Assembly (NCBI RefSeq): GCF_004134905.2
Contig: NZ_SDPQ02000002.1
Coordinates: 1,178,001 to 1,242,000 of the forward strand
DNA: 64,000 nucleotides
Source of the DNA: Aeromicrobium ginsengisoli
GTDB taxonomy: Bacteria > Actinomycetota > Actinomycetes > Propionibacteriales > Nocardioidaceae
Direction: 5' to 3'
A program made the position numbers and the translations under genes. Shown here in pieces: positions 49,903 through 60,227 of this stretch. Position 1 is the first letter of the stretch. Each line of letters begins with the position of its first letter. The notes under the pieces were generated by a model. That model did not search any database. It was not told the origin of the DNA and saw nothing but the letters and a program-made list of their open reading frames with translations.

Positions 49903-50642
49903 GCGACGTCCATGCCGACGGCGCGCAGCCTCGCGCGTACGTCCTCCAGCAGGCGGGTGGGGAATTCCGACGTGCGCCGGCAGCGCTCCACGAGGTAGAC
50001 GATCTTGTTGAGTCGCGGGCCGGGCATCTCGAGGCCGCGGGACGCCAGCGCCGGGCGCAGCACGTTGCGGTCGAACGCCCCGTCGCTGTGCTCGTCGGTG
50101 CCGCGCCACAGGGCGAACGCCCGCTTGAGCTCGCCGTGGGCGACGACCCCGTGCTCCGGTGACAGCGCCACGGCGATCGCGGCGACCAGCCAGGCGTCAT
50201 CGTGCTGCAGCGAGTCGACGCCGAGCTGCACGGTGCCCGAGCCGCCGGGCTGCTGCGCGGGCAGCTCGAACTCGACGACGGCGGCGAAGGTGAGGTCGGG
50301 ATAGCGCAGCTCGATGCGGGTGCCGCTGTGGGTCAGCGAGATCTTCTGGCCCGGCGCCGGAGTCGTGGACTCGCCGGTCGGGCCGGTGAGCTCGACGACC
50401 GCACCGTTGGCGCGCTGCCCGCGATGCACGACGGGCTCTCCGGCGGTCGCGGTGATGACCAGCGCGGGGTCGCTGACATATGGGAGCCGCACGAAGACGT
50501 ACGCCGACCCGTCGATGTTCTCGGCGACGAGCGGGCGTTGCTCCGGCAGGTTCATCCGCCGTGCCAGCACGAACGCGGAGCCCGGCGCGAGCTGCGCCTC
50601 GCCCGCGTGCTGCTCGCCGGCCGACCAGGCGATGTGCAGCAC
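49899..50642 (-). CDS. Protein of unknown function, divergent from the FHA gene
   Basis: 247 residues from the GTG at 50642, which has AAGGAG six bases upstream. An in-frame ATG at 50714 would overlap the divergent FHA start codon and is less likely. The N-terminal ~155 residues are beta-rich (SAFVLARRMNLPEQRPLVAE; IDGSAYVFVRLPYVSDPALV; GTRIELRYPDLTFAAVVEFE) and may be FHA-like, though the Arg, Ser and His of a phosphothreonine site are not clear. The last ~90 residues (ELKRAFALWRGT; RPALASRGLEMPGPRLNKIV) resemble a winged-helix domain. Its link with the FHA-kinase pair suggests a phospho-signalling role. Confidence 0.65.
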   Translation of the reverse strand: MLHIAWSAGEQHAGEAQLAPGSAFVLARRMNLPEQRPLVAENIDGSAYVFVRLPYVSDPALVITATAGEPVVHRGQRANGAVVELTGPTGESTTPAPGQKISLTHSGTRIELRYPDLTFAAVVEFELPAQQPGGSGTVQLGVDSLQHDDAWLVAAIAVALSPEHGVVAHGELKRAFALWRGTDEHSDGAFDRNVLRPALASRGLEMPGPRLNKIVYLVERCRRTSEFPTRLLEDVRARLRAVGMDVA

Positions 50643-50712
50643 CGGAGCTCCTTCGTGGAATGCGTTCCGCCGCGGCTCGACCTCAGTGGCGCGCGACCCT
50701 GAAGATGATGCC

Positions 50713-51684
50713 ATGTATGGGACTCTGTCGGCGCTCGCCTCCAACCTGTTGATCCTCGTCCTCTTCGTCGTGGTGATCTGGGTCGGCCTGCGGATCGCCC
50801 AGAGCATCTTCGGCGTCGAGTCCAAGCGCGCTGCGGCCGGTGAGGTCGCCGCGAAGCTCGTGTCGTACCCCACCGGCTCCGCTGCGGTACTGCGCCGCCG
50901 GTTCGTACGCGCGCTGACCGGGCAGCACGTCGTGATGCCGAGCGGAGAGCGCCTGGCGTTCGCCGAGCTGACCGTACGCGTGGCGCCGGAGGACCTGGAG
51001 AAGCTCGACCCGGACGGCGACCTGGAGCGGCTCGGCGACGACGGGGCGAAGCTCTATCTGGCGCACGCCGAACGATGCGGCTGGGCGGTGCCGGACGAGG
51101 TCACGGTCGTCGTCGAGGTCGACCCCGGCCTGCGGTCCGGCTGGGTGCCCCCGGCGCGGGGGAGCGGCCGCGCTGAGCCTGCCGCCGCAGCGCCGTTGCG
51201 TACGCCCGTGGGGTGGGAGGTCGTGCCGGATGACCTGCCGGTGGTGTCGAGGCCGGCCGTCGTCGCAGCGCCTGCACCTGCACAGAGGCCAGACCCCGAG
51301 GCGACGATGAACTTCCCCGCGCTCGTGCCCGACCTCGAGGACACCGCGCCGACCATGAACGTCGCGGCGGGCTTGAGCCTGGAGCGGAACGGCCGGGCGA
51401 CCCCGATCCCGCTCGGCGGCACGGTGCTCGGCCGCCTGCCGGAGAGCCCGGTGCGCTTCGAGGAGCCCGAGGTGTCGTACCGCCACGCTGCGATCCGTCG
51501 CAACGGCACCCAGTGGCAGGTCAAGGACCTGGGCAGCACCAACGGCACGACGGTCGACGGCCAGCGCATCGACGACTGGACTGACGTGCGTACCGGATCG
51601 GTCATCGCTCTCGCCGGCGTACGCGTGACCGCCGTGACCGACACGTCGGGAACCGTGCATCTGCAGGGTCTGACCAGTCACTAG
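50713..51684 (+). CDS. FHA-domain membrane protein
   Basis: 323 residues. One helix at the N-terminus (~8-30, ASNLLILVLFVVVIWVGLRI). A basic region ending near 105 (VVMPSGERLAFAELTVRVAP) may be a FhaA_N-like domain. A Pro/Ala-rich linker (~135-220) contains two TMN motifs (ATMNFP, PTMNVA) that look like kinase target threonines. The FHA domain at ~233-315 has the complete phosphothreonine-binding set: GRLPESP, VSYRHAAI and DLGSTNGT. Next gene is a Ser/Thr kinase 69 bp on (or directly adjacent if the earlier start is used). So the kinase very likely phosphorylates, and is read by, this protein. Confidence 0.88.
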   Translation: MYGTLSALASNLLILVLFVVVIWVGLRIAQSIFGVESKRAAAGEVAAKLVSYPTGSAAVLRRRFVRALTGQHVVMPSGERLAFAELTVRVAPEDLEKLDPDGDLERLGDDGAKLYLAHAERCGWAVPDEVTVVVEVDPGLRSGWVPPARGSGRAEPAAAAPLRTPVGWEVVPDDLPVVSRPAVVAAPAPAQRPDPEATMNFPALVPDLEDTAPTMNVAAGLSLERNGRATPIPLGGTVLGRLPESPVRFEEPEVSYRHAAIRRNGTQWQVKDLGSTNGTTVDGQRIDDWTDVRTGSVIALAGVRVTAVTDTSGTVHLQGLTSH

Positions 51685-51752
51685 GGACAATGGACCTGCA
51701 CGTCGTACCGTCATGGGAAGCGTCTCGTCGACCTGGAGCAGGAGGATCTTGG

Positions 51753-53261
<1,509 letters not shown>

Positions 53262-53342
53262 CCGCCGTCCGACACCGCCGAACGCACCTGACGGATGCGG
53301 CGCGCCGCCTAGACTGAGCAGCGCCACCACCCGGGGGAGACC

Positions 53343-54599
53343 ATGTTCAAGCTCATCAGCGTCCTCGTCTCGCTGGCCGCCCTCATCGGCCCAGCGCAGG
53401 CCGACATCGTCAGCGACGCGCACTCGTACTCGAACCAGACGCCCTACGGCGATCCGGCGACGACGAAGATCAGGACGCCGCCGCCCAACTACGAGGCGTT
53501 CTTCATCGAGAACGTCGGCCGGCACGGCTCACGCAGCCAGACCAACAGCGACAGCGAGAAGCGCGCGCTCGCGGTGTGGAACGCGGCCGCCAAGAAGGGT
53601 CAGCTGACGACCGCCGGCAAGCTGTTCGACGACGACCTCAAGGCGTTCCAGGCCGCCGAGACCACGATCGGCTACGGGCACCTCAGCACGATCGGGCGCG
53701 CCGAGTGGGCAGGGATCGGCCGGCGTACCGCGGCGAACTATCACGACCTCCTCACCAAGGCCGCGGCCGACGGTGACGACATCCGGTTCCGGACGACCAG
53801 CATCTATCGCACCCAGCAGAGCGCAACAGCGCTGCGCGGCGGGCTCAAGGCCGCGATCCCCGGCCTCGACCTCAAGGACCGCACGACCGACGACCGGATG
53901 CTCATCACCAACGGTGCGACGGCGAAGGGCAACGCCGCGATCGCCAGCGTGCTGCGCCGCTCCGACGTCCGGACCGCGGCACGGCACGTGCTGCGCAGGC
54001 TCTACACCGCGTCGTACGTCGACAGCCTCAGCGATCCGGTCGGCAAGGCGCTCGACATCTACGGCATGTACGCCCTGGCCGCCGGCATGCACGACGACAC
54101 CGACGTGACGTTCAGCCGCTACGTGCCGCTGACGGACGCGCACTACCTGGGCTTCGCCAAGGACGCGCAGAACTTCTACCGCTACGGGCCCGGCGTCAAG
54201 GGCGAGACCAGCTCGTACCAGCAGGCCAGGCCGATCCTGACGGACTTCTTCAGCCAGCTCGACAAGCGCATCGCCGGCGGCAGCACCGCGGCGGTCTTCC
54301 GCCTGGCCCATGGCGAGACAACGATGCCGTTCGCGGCGCTGACCCGCCTGCCGGGCAGCACCAAGCAGGCGTCCGCGAGCACCCCCTACTCGTACGGCAA
54401 CAACTCGTGGCGCGGCTATGTCGCCGGACGCATGGCCGGAAACATCGAGTGGGTCGCCTATCGCAATCCCAAGAGCGGGGGCGTGCTGGTCACACTGCGC
54501 TACAACGAGCAGCCCGTACGGCTCAACAGCTCGTGCACGCCATCGGACCTCGACCCCTACTTCTACCGCGTCTCGGCGCTCAAGCGCTGCCTGCTCTGA
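53343..54599 (+). CDS. Secreted histidine-type acid phosphatase (MINPP-like)
   Basis: 418 residues with a short signal peptide (cut after AQA, ~residue 20). Branch 2 histidine phosphatase: RHGSR (60-64) with catalytic H61, and the proton donor motif H323-G-E325 in LAHGETTMPF, where most family members have HAE or HD. The order of the blocks fits multiple inositol-polyphosphate phosphatases (MINPP), bacterial forms of which degrade phytate. A beta-propeller phytase is coded 3 kb away. GGGGGAGACC precedes the ATG. Cys pair near the C-terminus (SSCTPS; LKRCLL). Confidence 0.85.
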   Translation: MFKLISVLVSLAALIGPAQADIVSDAHSYSNQTPYGDPATTKIRTPPPNYEAFFIENVGRHGSRSQTNSDSEKRALAVWNAAAKKGQLTTAGKLFDDDLKAFQAAETTIGYGHLSTIGRAEWAGIGRRTAANYHDLLTKAAADGDDIRFRTTSIYRTQQSATALRGGLKAAIPGLDLKDRTTDDRMLITNGATAKGNAAIASVLRRSDVRTAARHVLRRLYTASYVDSLSDPVGKALDIYGMYALAAGMHDDTDVTFSRYVPLTDAHYLGFAKDAQNFYRYGPGVKGETSSYQQARPILTDFFSQLDKRIAGGSTAAVFRLAHGETTMPFAALTRLPGSTKQASASTPYSYGNNSWRGYVAGRMAGNIEWVAYRNPKSGGVLVTLRYNEQPVRLNSSCTPSDLDPYFYRVSALKRCLL

Positions 54600-54602
54600 A
54601 CC

Positions 54603-54938
54603 ATGACGTCCGAGGTGGTGATCGACGAGCGGCTCGCGTACGCGATCGAGCACCGGCGGCAGCTGGAGATCCGGTACGTCGTCGGGCCGCAGTCGCGCGG
54701 GCCGAGGGTGGTCAATCCGCACGTGGTGTTCACCGCCTCGACGGGGGCACTGTCACTGCACGCGGTCCAGGTCTCGGGGTTCTCGTCGTCCGGGCTCAGC
54801 GCGCCAGGGTGGCGCTCGTTCGACCTGGCGCGGGTGTGGGTCATCAAGCTCCTGGACAGCACGTTCGAGGTCGACGACGAGCTCAACCTCGCGAACGACG
54901 AGCTCTACACCGAGATCCATCTCGCCGTCAGCCGGTGA
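54603..54938 (+). CDS. Small WYL-like domain protein
   Basis: 111 residues, 3 bp after the phosphatase stop. LAYAIEHRRQLEIRYVVGPQ, RVVNPHVVFTASTGALSLHA, and a final WRSFDLARVWVIKLLDSTF follow the pattern of the WYL (Sm-like) ligand-binding domain, in which a first strand IxYxG is followed by YxxPxxLxxxxGxWYL and FRLDRI. The WYL triad itself is changed (LSL). There is no DNA-binding part. Alternatively it is a stand-alone domain for nucleic-acid or nucleotide binding. It converges with the SNF2 helicase gene, 11 bp between stops. Confidence 0.6.
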   Translation: MTSEVVIDERLAYAIEHRRQLEIRYVVGPQSRGPRVVNPHVVFTASTGALSLHAVQVSGFSSSGLSAPGWRSFDLARVWVIKLLDSTFEVDDELNLANDELYTEIHLAVSR

Positions 54939-54949
54939 GCTGACGCAGC

Positions 54950-57559
54950 CTACTTCCGCAGGCGTACGAGGTCGGCCAGCGCGGCGTCGGAGAGCTCGGT
55001 GAGCGCGCCCTCGCCGCCGTTGACCACTGCGTCGGCGAGCGAGCGCTTGGACCGGATGAGCTCGGCGATCGACTCCTCGATCGTGCCCTCGCTGATCAGG
55101 CGGTGCACCTGGACGTTCTTGGTCTGCCCGATGCGGTGGGCGCGGTCGGTGGCCTGGTCCTCGACGGCAGGGTTCCACCAGCGGTCGTAGTGGATGACGT
55201 GGTCGGCCTTGGTCAGGTTGAGGCCGACGCCGGCGGCCTTGAGCGACAGCACGAACACCGGGATCTCGCCGCCCTGGAACTTGTGCACCATCTTCTCGCG
55301 CGCGCGTACGGTCGTGGCGCCGTGCAGGAACTGGTGGCCGATCTTCTTCTCCTCGAGGTGCCGCGTCAGCAGCCGGCCCATCTGGGCGTACTGCGTGAAC
55401 ACCAGCGTCGCGCCGTCCTCGGCGACGATCTCCTCGACCAGCTCGTCGAACACGCCGAGCTTGCCTGAGCGCCCCGTGATGCGGCCGTCGGGCTCGCGGA
55501 GGAACTGCGCCGGGTGGTTGCAGATCTGCTTGAGCTGGGTCAACAGCTTGACCACGAGGCCGCGGCGCTGGATGCCCTGCGCGTTCTCGATCTGCGCCAT
55601 CGTGCTGCGGACGACCGCCTCGTAGAGCCCCACCTGTTCGCGGGTGAGGTTGATGCGGTGGTCGGTCTCGATCTTGGGTGGCAGCTCGGGCGCGATGCCG
55701 GGGTCGGACTTGCGGCGGCGCAGTACGAACGGCCGGATGAGCTGCGACAGCCCGGTGGCCTTGCCGGAGTCGCGGCGCGACTCGATCGCGCGCGACCAGG
55801 TGTTGCGGAACTGCTGGTACGTCCCCAGGAGGCCCGGCGTGGTCCAGTCGAGGATCGCCCAGAGCTCGCCGAGGTTGTTCTCGACGGGCGTACCGGTCAG
55901 GGCCAGCCGTGCCTTGGCCGGGATGCCGCGGATGGCTTGAGCCGTACGGGCGTGCGGGTTCTTGATGTTCTGCGCCTCGTCGGCGACGACCAGGCCCCAG
56001 CCCGGCTGGTGCTCGGACAGCTCGATCGCGTCGGAGCGCATCGTGGCGTAGGTCGTGACGAGGAATCCGTCCGTGACGCCGTCGAGGCGCCGCTTGGGGC
56101 CGTGATAGCGGCGTACGTTGACGCCCGGCGCGAACCGCTTGATCTCGCGCTCCCAGTTGCCGAGCACGGAGGCGGGGCACACGACGAGCGTCGGCGACGA
56201 GGAGATCGCGGTGCGCTGCAGGTGCAGGGCGATCAGCATGACGGTCTTGCCGAGGCCCATGTCGTCGGCGAGGATGCCGCCGAGCCCCAGGTCGACGAGC
56301 TGTGTCATCCAGCGCAGGCCTTGCAGCTGGTAGTCGCGCAGCGTGCCCTCGAGCCCGTCCGGCTGCACCGCCGGGGCGATGTCGCGGTCCTGCACGGCGA
56401 GTCGCTTGCGTACGTCCTCGAGCCAGCCGACCGTGTCGACCTCGGTCATCCGGCCGTCGATCTCGAGCTCGCCGGTGACCGTGGCCCGTAGCGCCTCGAG
56501 CGGCGAGATCTCGCGCGTACGCCGCTCGAGCACGCGCTGGAGGCGGGACTTGTCGACGAACACCCAGCGGTCGCGCAGGCGCAGCAGGCCCGTCTGCGAG
56601 CGGGCGAGCTGGTCGAGCTCGGCCGCCGAGAGCACGTCGTCGCCGAGTGCGACCTGCCAGTCGAACGAGAACAGCTGGCCCTGCGTGAACGCCGACGGGC
56701 GATCTGATCGCGGCGTCTCGTCACGGCGCACGACCGCGGACGTCGACAGCTCGCGGACGAGCTCAGGTGGCCAGCGGATCTCGATGCGGTTGGCCATCAG
56801 CGTCGGCGCGAGCGCGCGGTCGCCGAGGCGGGCCAGCTCGTCGGGGCTGACAGTCGCTGCACCCCGGGTGTGCGGGTCGCGCAGCCGTTCGGCGGGGGAC
56901 CACCACGGCTCGAGCCGGCGCAGCATCGCCGCGGTCGGCTCCTTGGCGTCCTGGGCGAGCGGGTGCGACGCGGTGCCGCCGAACATGTCGCCGGCGTCGA
57001 AGGCGGCCCACGACCCCGAGCGCGGCTGCACCCTCAGGCGTACGACAGCGGCTTGGTCGGCGGTCGGCCGTTCGAGGAACGACACCATCAGCGACCACGA
57101 GAACGTCGTCTCGCGCTGGCGCGGTTGCTTTGCCTGGGGCGACACGTAGGGCTGACGCTGCGGCGTCGACGCGGCGGCGGGCGCATCAACCGCGAGGGCC
57201 TTGAGGAACGCGTTGATCGTGGCCTGTCCGGCGCCGGCGTTGGGCCCGATCGACGCGGCGGCGCTCTGCAGCTGGTTGAGCTCCGCGGCGTCGGGGGATC
57301 CCAGCGCGCCGCGGGCCATGATGCGCAGCGCGAGGATCGCCGGCGTCGCCCACGCGCGTACGGAGGGATCCGCGGACATGACGCGAATGCCCTGGCTCAG
57401 CGCGCCGATCGACTCGTTGGCCGTGGCCTCGTGGTCGCCGTCGGGGGCGTGGAAGACGAAGCGTGATTCAGCCGGATCCTCGTGCGCCACGAACTCCACG
57501 GGGAAGCGCAAAAGGCGGCGCAGATCCGTGGACGTGGGCATCCCTCCATTGTCGCTCAC
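54950..57559 (-). CDS. SNF2-family DEAD/DEAH-box ATPase (HepA/RapA-like)
   Basis: 869 residues. The N-terminal ~370 residues are the SNF2-associated part common in actinobacteria (FSFDWQVALGDDVLSAAELD near residue 300). Helicase motifs: I DDMGLGKT (~435), Ia LVVCPASVLGNWEREI, II DEAQ (VADEAQNIKN), III LTGTPVENNL, V GVGLNLTKAD and VI TDRAHRIGQTK. Such proteins translocate on double-stranded DNA and remodel protein-DNA complexes, RapA recycles RNA polymerase. The start GTG 57559 or ATG 57541 both have GGAGG placed too close, so the start is uncertain. A double palindrome (57596-57643) lies between this gene and the phytase gene upstream. Confidence 0.92.
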   Translation of the reverse strand: MSDNGGMPTSTDLRRLLRFPVEFVAHEDPAESRFVFHAPDGDHEATANESIGALSQGIRVMSADPSVRAWATPAILALRIMARGALGSPDAAELNQLQSAAASIGPNAGAGQATINAFLKALAVDAPAAASTPQRQPYVSPQAKQPRQRETTFSWSLMVSFLERPTADQAAVVRLRVQPRSGSWAAFDAGDMFGGTASHPLAQDAKEPTAAMLRRLEPWWSPAERLRDPHTRGAATVSPDELARLGDRALAPTLMANRIEIRWPPELVRELSTSAVVRRDETPRSDRPSAFTQGQLFSFDWQVALGDDVLSAAELDQLARSQTGLLRLRDRWVFVDKSRLQRVLERRTREISPLEALRATVTGELEIDGRMTEVDTVGWLEDVRKRLAVQDRDIAPAVQPDGLEGTLRDYQLQGLRWMTQLVDLGLGGILADDMGLGKTVMLIALHLQRTAISSSPTLVVCPASVLGNWEREIKRFAPGVNVRRYHGPKRRLDGVTDGFLVTTYATMRSDAIELSEHQPGWGLVVADEAQNIKNPHARTAQAIRGIPAKARLALTGTPVENNLGELWAILDWTTPGLLGTYQQFRNTWSRAIESRRDSGKATGLSQLIRPFVLRRRKSDPGIAPELPPKIETDHRINLTREQVGLYEAVVRSTMAQIENAQGIQRRGLVVKLLTQLKQICNHPAQFLREPDGRITGRSGKLGVFDELVEEIVAEDGATLVFTQYAQMGRLLTRHLEEKKIGHQFLHGATTVRAREKMVHKFQGGEIPVFVLSLKAAGVGLNLTKADHVIHYDRWWNPAVEDQATDRAHRIGQTKNVQVHRLISEGTIEESIAELIRSKRSLADAVVNGGEGALTELSDAALADLVRLRK

Positions 57560-57595
57560 CCCTCCAACTTGCCGTCATGGGGTCATCCGCTCGAC

Positions 57596-57643
57596 GTCCT
57601 GTCGACGGGCTCAAGGACCGGTCCTCGAGCCCGTCGAAAGGAC
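57596..57643. repeat. Double palindromic element between the phytase and SNF2 genes
   Basis: GTCCTGTCGACGGGCTCAAG to GAC at 57618, then two bases, then GTCCTCGAGCCCGTCGAAAG to GAC at 57643. The two 23-bp halves are near-complementary to each other, so a long hairpin can form. Position directly after the phytase stop makes a role as terminator possible. Same core as the copies in dapF and the kinase gene. Confidence 0.75.
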
Positions 57644-57648
57644 GAACC

Positions 57649-58929
57649 TCAGCGGGTCAGGATCTTCGCGTCGAGGAACTTGAAGTTGGTGTTGACCCGC
57701 GCCTCGCCGTCGTCGCCCAGCTCGACCGGCGTGTTGTCGCCGTCCTGCACGACGAGCAGCCCGTGGGGATAGCCCGGCAGCGGAGTGCTGACCGTGTCGG
57801 CGCCGTCGCAGTCCTGCGAGCCGTCCGCCGCGGGACCGTCGACGATCGCGAAGTGCTTGAGCGGCCGAAGGGTCTGCCGGTCGTACGAGTAGAAGGTGTT
57901 GTCGCCCTGGCTCGACACGAGCAGAGTGCCGCTGCGCCGGCCCGTCTTGTAGATCGTGAGTCCTTCGGTGTCAGCAGCGATCCGGCCGCCGTAGCCGGGA
58001 TCGGCGCCCGACGGCACGCACTCCTCGCTCTGCTCGTCGTACGTCGCAGGCACGCCGAACTCCTTCGTACGCTCGACGCTGCGCGGCTTGCCCTGGAACC
58101 GGCCGTGCCCGACCTTGACCTGCCACAGGCCGATGTCCTCCTGCGCGGCGTAGAGCGTGCCGGCGGCCTCGTCGACCACGAGCCCTTCGAGCTGCGGACC
58201 CTCACCGGGCTCCTCGCACGGCGACCAGGTCGTGCCGTTGGGCAGCCGGAACGTCGACGGGAAGTCGAGCGTGTCGACCTTCTTGTATGTCACCTTGCCG
58301 CCGACCGTCGAGAGCTTGAACAGCCCGACGTCCGTGGCGTGCCGGCGCGTGCCCACGACGTACGCCGTGCCGCGCTCCTTGAACGTGGTCAGGCCGTAGA
58401 CCGTCGACTGCTCGTTGACCGCGGCCTGGTCGGCGGAGAACGCGAGCGGCACGTTCGCGGCCGTCACGTCGGTGAGGCGACCGGTGTGCTGGTCGATGAC
58501 GTAGGAGCGGATCTGGTCGCGTCCGCGATCGCTCGTCACGGCGAGGTCGACCGTGCGTCCGCCGAGCCGGAAGCCATGCACGATGTCGACGTTGTTGAAT
58601 CGCCCCGCCTCGTCGTCGGGCCCCGGCGCCGCGGGTGCCTTGATGCTCTGCAGCAGCTTGCCCTTGAGGTCGTACACCTTGAGGCCGGCGTTCTTCGCGG
58701 TGCCGATCACGACACTGTGCGCCTTGTCGTGGCGGTTGACCCAGATCGCGGGGTCGTCGGCGTCGCCGTTGCCGCCCGCGTCGTCGTCGTAGACGCCGGG
58801 CGTCTCGGTCGTGGCGGTGACGCTGACGAGCTGATCGGTGGGCCGCGGGTGCGCGAAGGCGGGAGCGGCGATCAGCGAGGGGACGAGGACGAGCGAGAGC
58901 GCCGCGACGGCGCGTACGGGTGAGGTCAC
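57649..58929 (-). CDS. Secreted beta-propeller phytase
   Basis: 426 residues from the GTG at 58929, with signal peptide (cut after AFA, ~residue 26). It fits the beta-propeller phytase family: DADDPAIWVNRHDKAHSVVI (~52-71), NNVDIVHGF, a central EGPQLEGLVVDEAAGTLYAA and EGLTIYKTGRRSGTLLVSSQ followed by GDNTFYSYDR. The acidic residues in these blocks bind the calcium ions needed for activity. The enzyme removes phosphates from phytate at neutral pH and acts outside the cell. Together with the MINPP-like enzyme at 53.3 kb this gives two unrelated phytate-degrading folds in 6 kb. A single dispersed palindrome lies upstream at 59029. Confidence 0.92.
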   Translation of the reverse strand: MTSPVRAVAALSLVLVPSLIAAPAFAHPRPTDQLVSVTATTETPGVYDDDAGGNGDADDPAIWVNRHDKAHSVVIGTAKNAGLKVYDLKGKLLQSIKAPAAPGPDDEAGRFNNVDIVHGFRLGGRTVDLAVTSDRGRDQIRSYVIDQHTGRLTDVTAANVPLAFSADQAAVNEQSTVYGLTTFKERGTAYVVGTRRHATDVGLFKLSTVGGKVTYKKVDTLDFPSTFRLPNGTTWSPCEEPGEGPQLEGLVVDEAAGTLYAAQEDIGLWQVKVGHGRFQGKPRSVERTKEFGVPATYDEQSEECVPSGADPGYGGRIAADTEGLTIYKTGRRSGTLLVSSQGDNTFYSYDRQTLRPLKHFAIVDGPAADGSQDCDGADTVSTPLPGYPHGLLVVQDGDNTPVELGDDGEARVNTNFKFLDAKILTR

Positions 58930-59028
58930 GCGCGAGACGCTAACCAGCGAGCCCGACGGCAAGGTGTCCCCAAGGTGTGCCCCGGGGAAACAGCGTGAGG
59001 TCATCGGGCTCGCCGGCGGCAACTCGCC

Positions 59029-59072
59029 GGTCGAGTAGGGGAGGCCGCCTGCGGCCGAGCCGTATCGAGACC
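59029..59072. repeat. Single dispersed palindrome in the phytase / serine hydrolase gap
   Basis: GGTCGAGTAGGGG at 59029 to CGTATCGAGACC at 59072, with inner palindrome GGCCGCCTGCGGCC. It lies 28 bp before the start of the serine hydrolase gene. Confidence 0.75.
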
Positions 59073-59099
59073 TCGAGAGTGATCTGGGATTCTGAGGGA

Positions 59100-60227
59100 G
59101 TGCTGACGAGGCGAGTGCTGGCGATGGGGGCGGTGCTGCTCGTGGCTGCGTGCACGGGCGAGCTCCCGGAGGACGATCCGGACCCGGCGATCTCGGCCAC
59201 GCTGCCGACGGTCACCCCGCCGCCCGCGGAGTTTCCGGGCAAGACCTGGAAGCGCAACCCGAGCGGCGACTGGTCGGCCCTCGACGCGACGCTCGAACGT
59301 ACGGGCTCCACGTGTGTCGCGGTGATCAAGGACGGCGAGCTGGTCCACGACGCGTACTGGAACGGCGGCAGTGAGCAGGGCCGGCACCGGGTCTACTCGA
59401 TCACCAAGTCCCTGACATCGCTGCTGGTCGGCATGGCGGTTGATGAGGGCACTCTGACGCTCGACGGCACCGCATCGGAGCAGGTCGACGAGTGGCGCGT
59501 CGGCCCCGCGGCCGAGGTCACGGTGCAGGACCTGCTCTCGATGACATCCGGGCGCCATTGGGACGAAGCCACCGACGGCCAGATGATCCGTGCCGAGGCG
59601 GACAAGACGACGTACTCCGTCAAGCTCCCGCAGGACCACCAGCCCGGCACCAGGTGGGTGTACGACAACTCCGCCGTCCAGGCGCTCGAGTCGGTGCTCG
59701 ACGACGTCGACGAGACCGATGACGTCGCCGACATCGCGCAGGACCGGCTGCTCGATCCGCTCGGCATGCGCGACACCGTCTGGGCCCGCGACCAGTCCGG
59801 CAACGCGCTGACGTTCTCGGGCGTCGAGTCGACCTGCCTCGACCTGGCCCGGGTCGGCCACCTCATGCTCAACCGCGGCACCTGGTCGGGCCAGCAGCTC
59901 GTCTCGGCCGACTACGTCCGCCAGGCGACCAGCCCTTCGTCACAGCTCAACGCGGCGTACGGACTGCTGTGGTGGGTCAACGGCAAGGGCCGCATCGTCG
60001 AGGTGCTCCGGCAGGCCGGCTACGCGAGCGACAAGCCGCCCTATGACGGGCAGCTCGCGCCGGATGTGCCCGACGACGCGTTCTGGGCGTACGGATACGG
60101 TGACCAGTACGTCGCGGTCGTGCCCTCCGAGGGTGTCGTCGCCGTACGTCTGGGTGGCCGGCCGGCGAGCCCGGACGACCTGACATTCGAGGGGTTCACC
60201 CGCGGAGTCCTGCAGGGAGTCGAGTGA
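59100..60227 (+). CDS. Serine hydrolase lipoprotein (class C beta-lactamase fold)
   Basis: 375 residues from a GTG. Short signal peptide with lipobox VAAC (C18). Active-site S100-I-T-K103 and Y188-D-N190 are those of class C beta-lactamases/DD-peptidases; the third motif (often HTG) is probably HMLNRG or the later GLLWWVN region, not certain. Such proteins may be esterases, D-aminopeptidases or 6-aminohexanoate-dimer hydrolase relatives. The stop overlaps the bluB start (GTGA), so they are translated together, although no functional link is known. Confidence 0.85.
   Translation: MLTRRVLAMGAVLLVAACTGELPEDDPDPAISATLPTVTPPPAEFPGKTWKRNPSGDWSALDATLERTGSTCVAVIKDGELVHDAYWNGGSEQGRHRVYSITKSLTSLLVGMAVDEGTLTLDGTASEQVDEWRVGPAAEVTVQDLLSMTSGRHWDEATDGQMIRAEADKTTYSVKLPQDHQPGTRWVYDNSAVQALESVLDDVDETDDVADIAQDRLLDPLGMRDTVWARDQSGNALTFSGVESTCLDLARVGHLMLNRGTWSGQQLVSADYVRQATSPSSQLNAAYGLLWWVNGKGRIVEVLRQAGYASDKPPYDGQLAPDVPDDAFWAYGYGDQYVAVVPSEGVVAVRLGGRPASPDDLTFEGFTRGVLQGVE

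Noticed and set aside
50643..50714. Upstream ATG (50714) for the gene ending at 49899
   Set aside because: It would share bases with the start codon of the divergent FHA gene and has no ribosome binding site, while GTG 50642 has AAGGAG.
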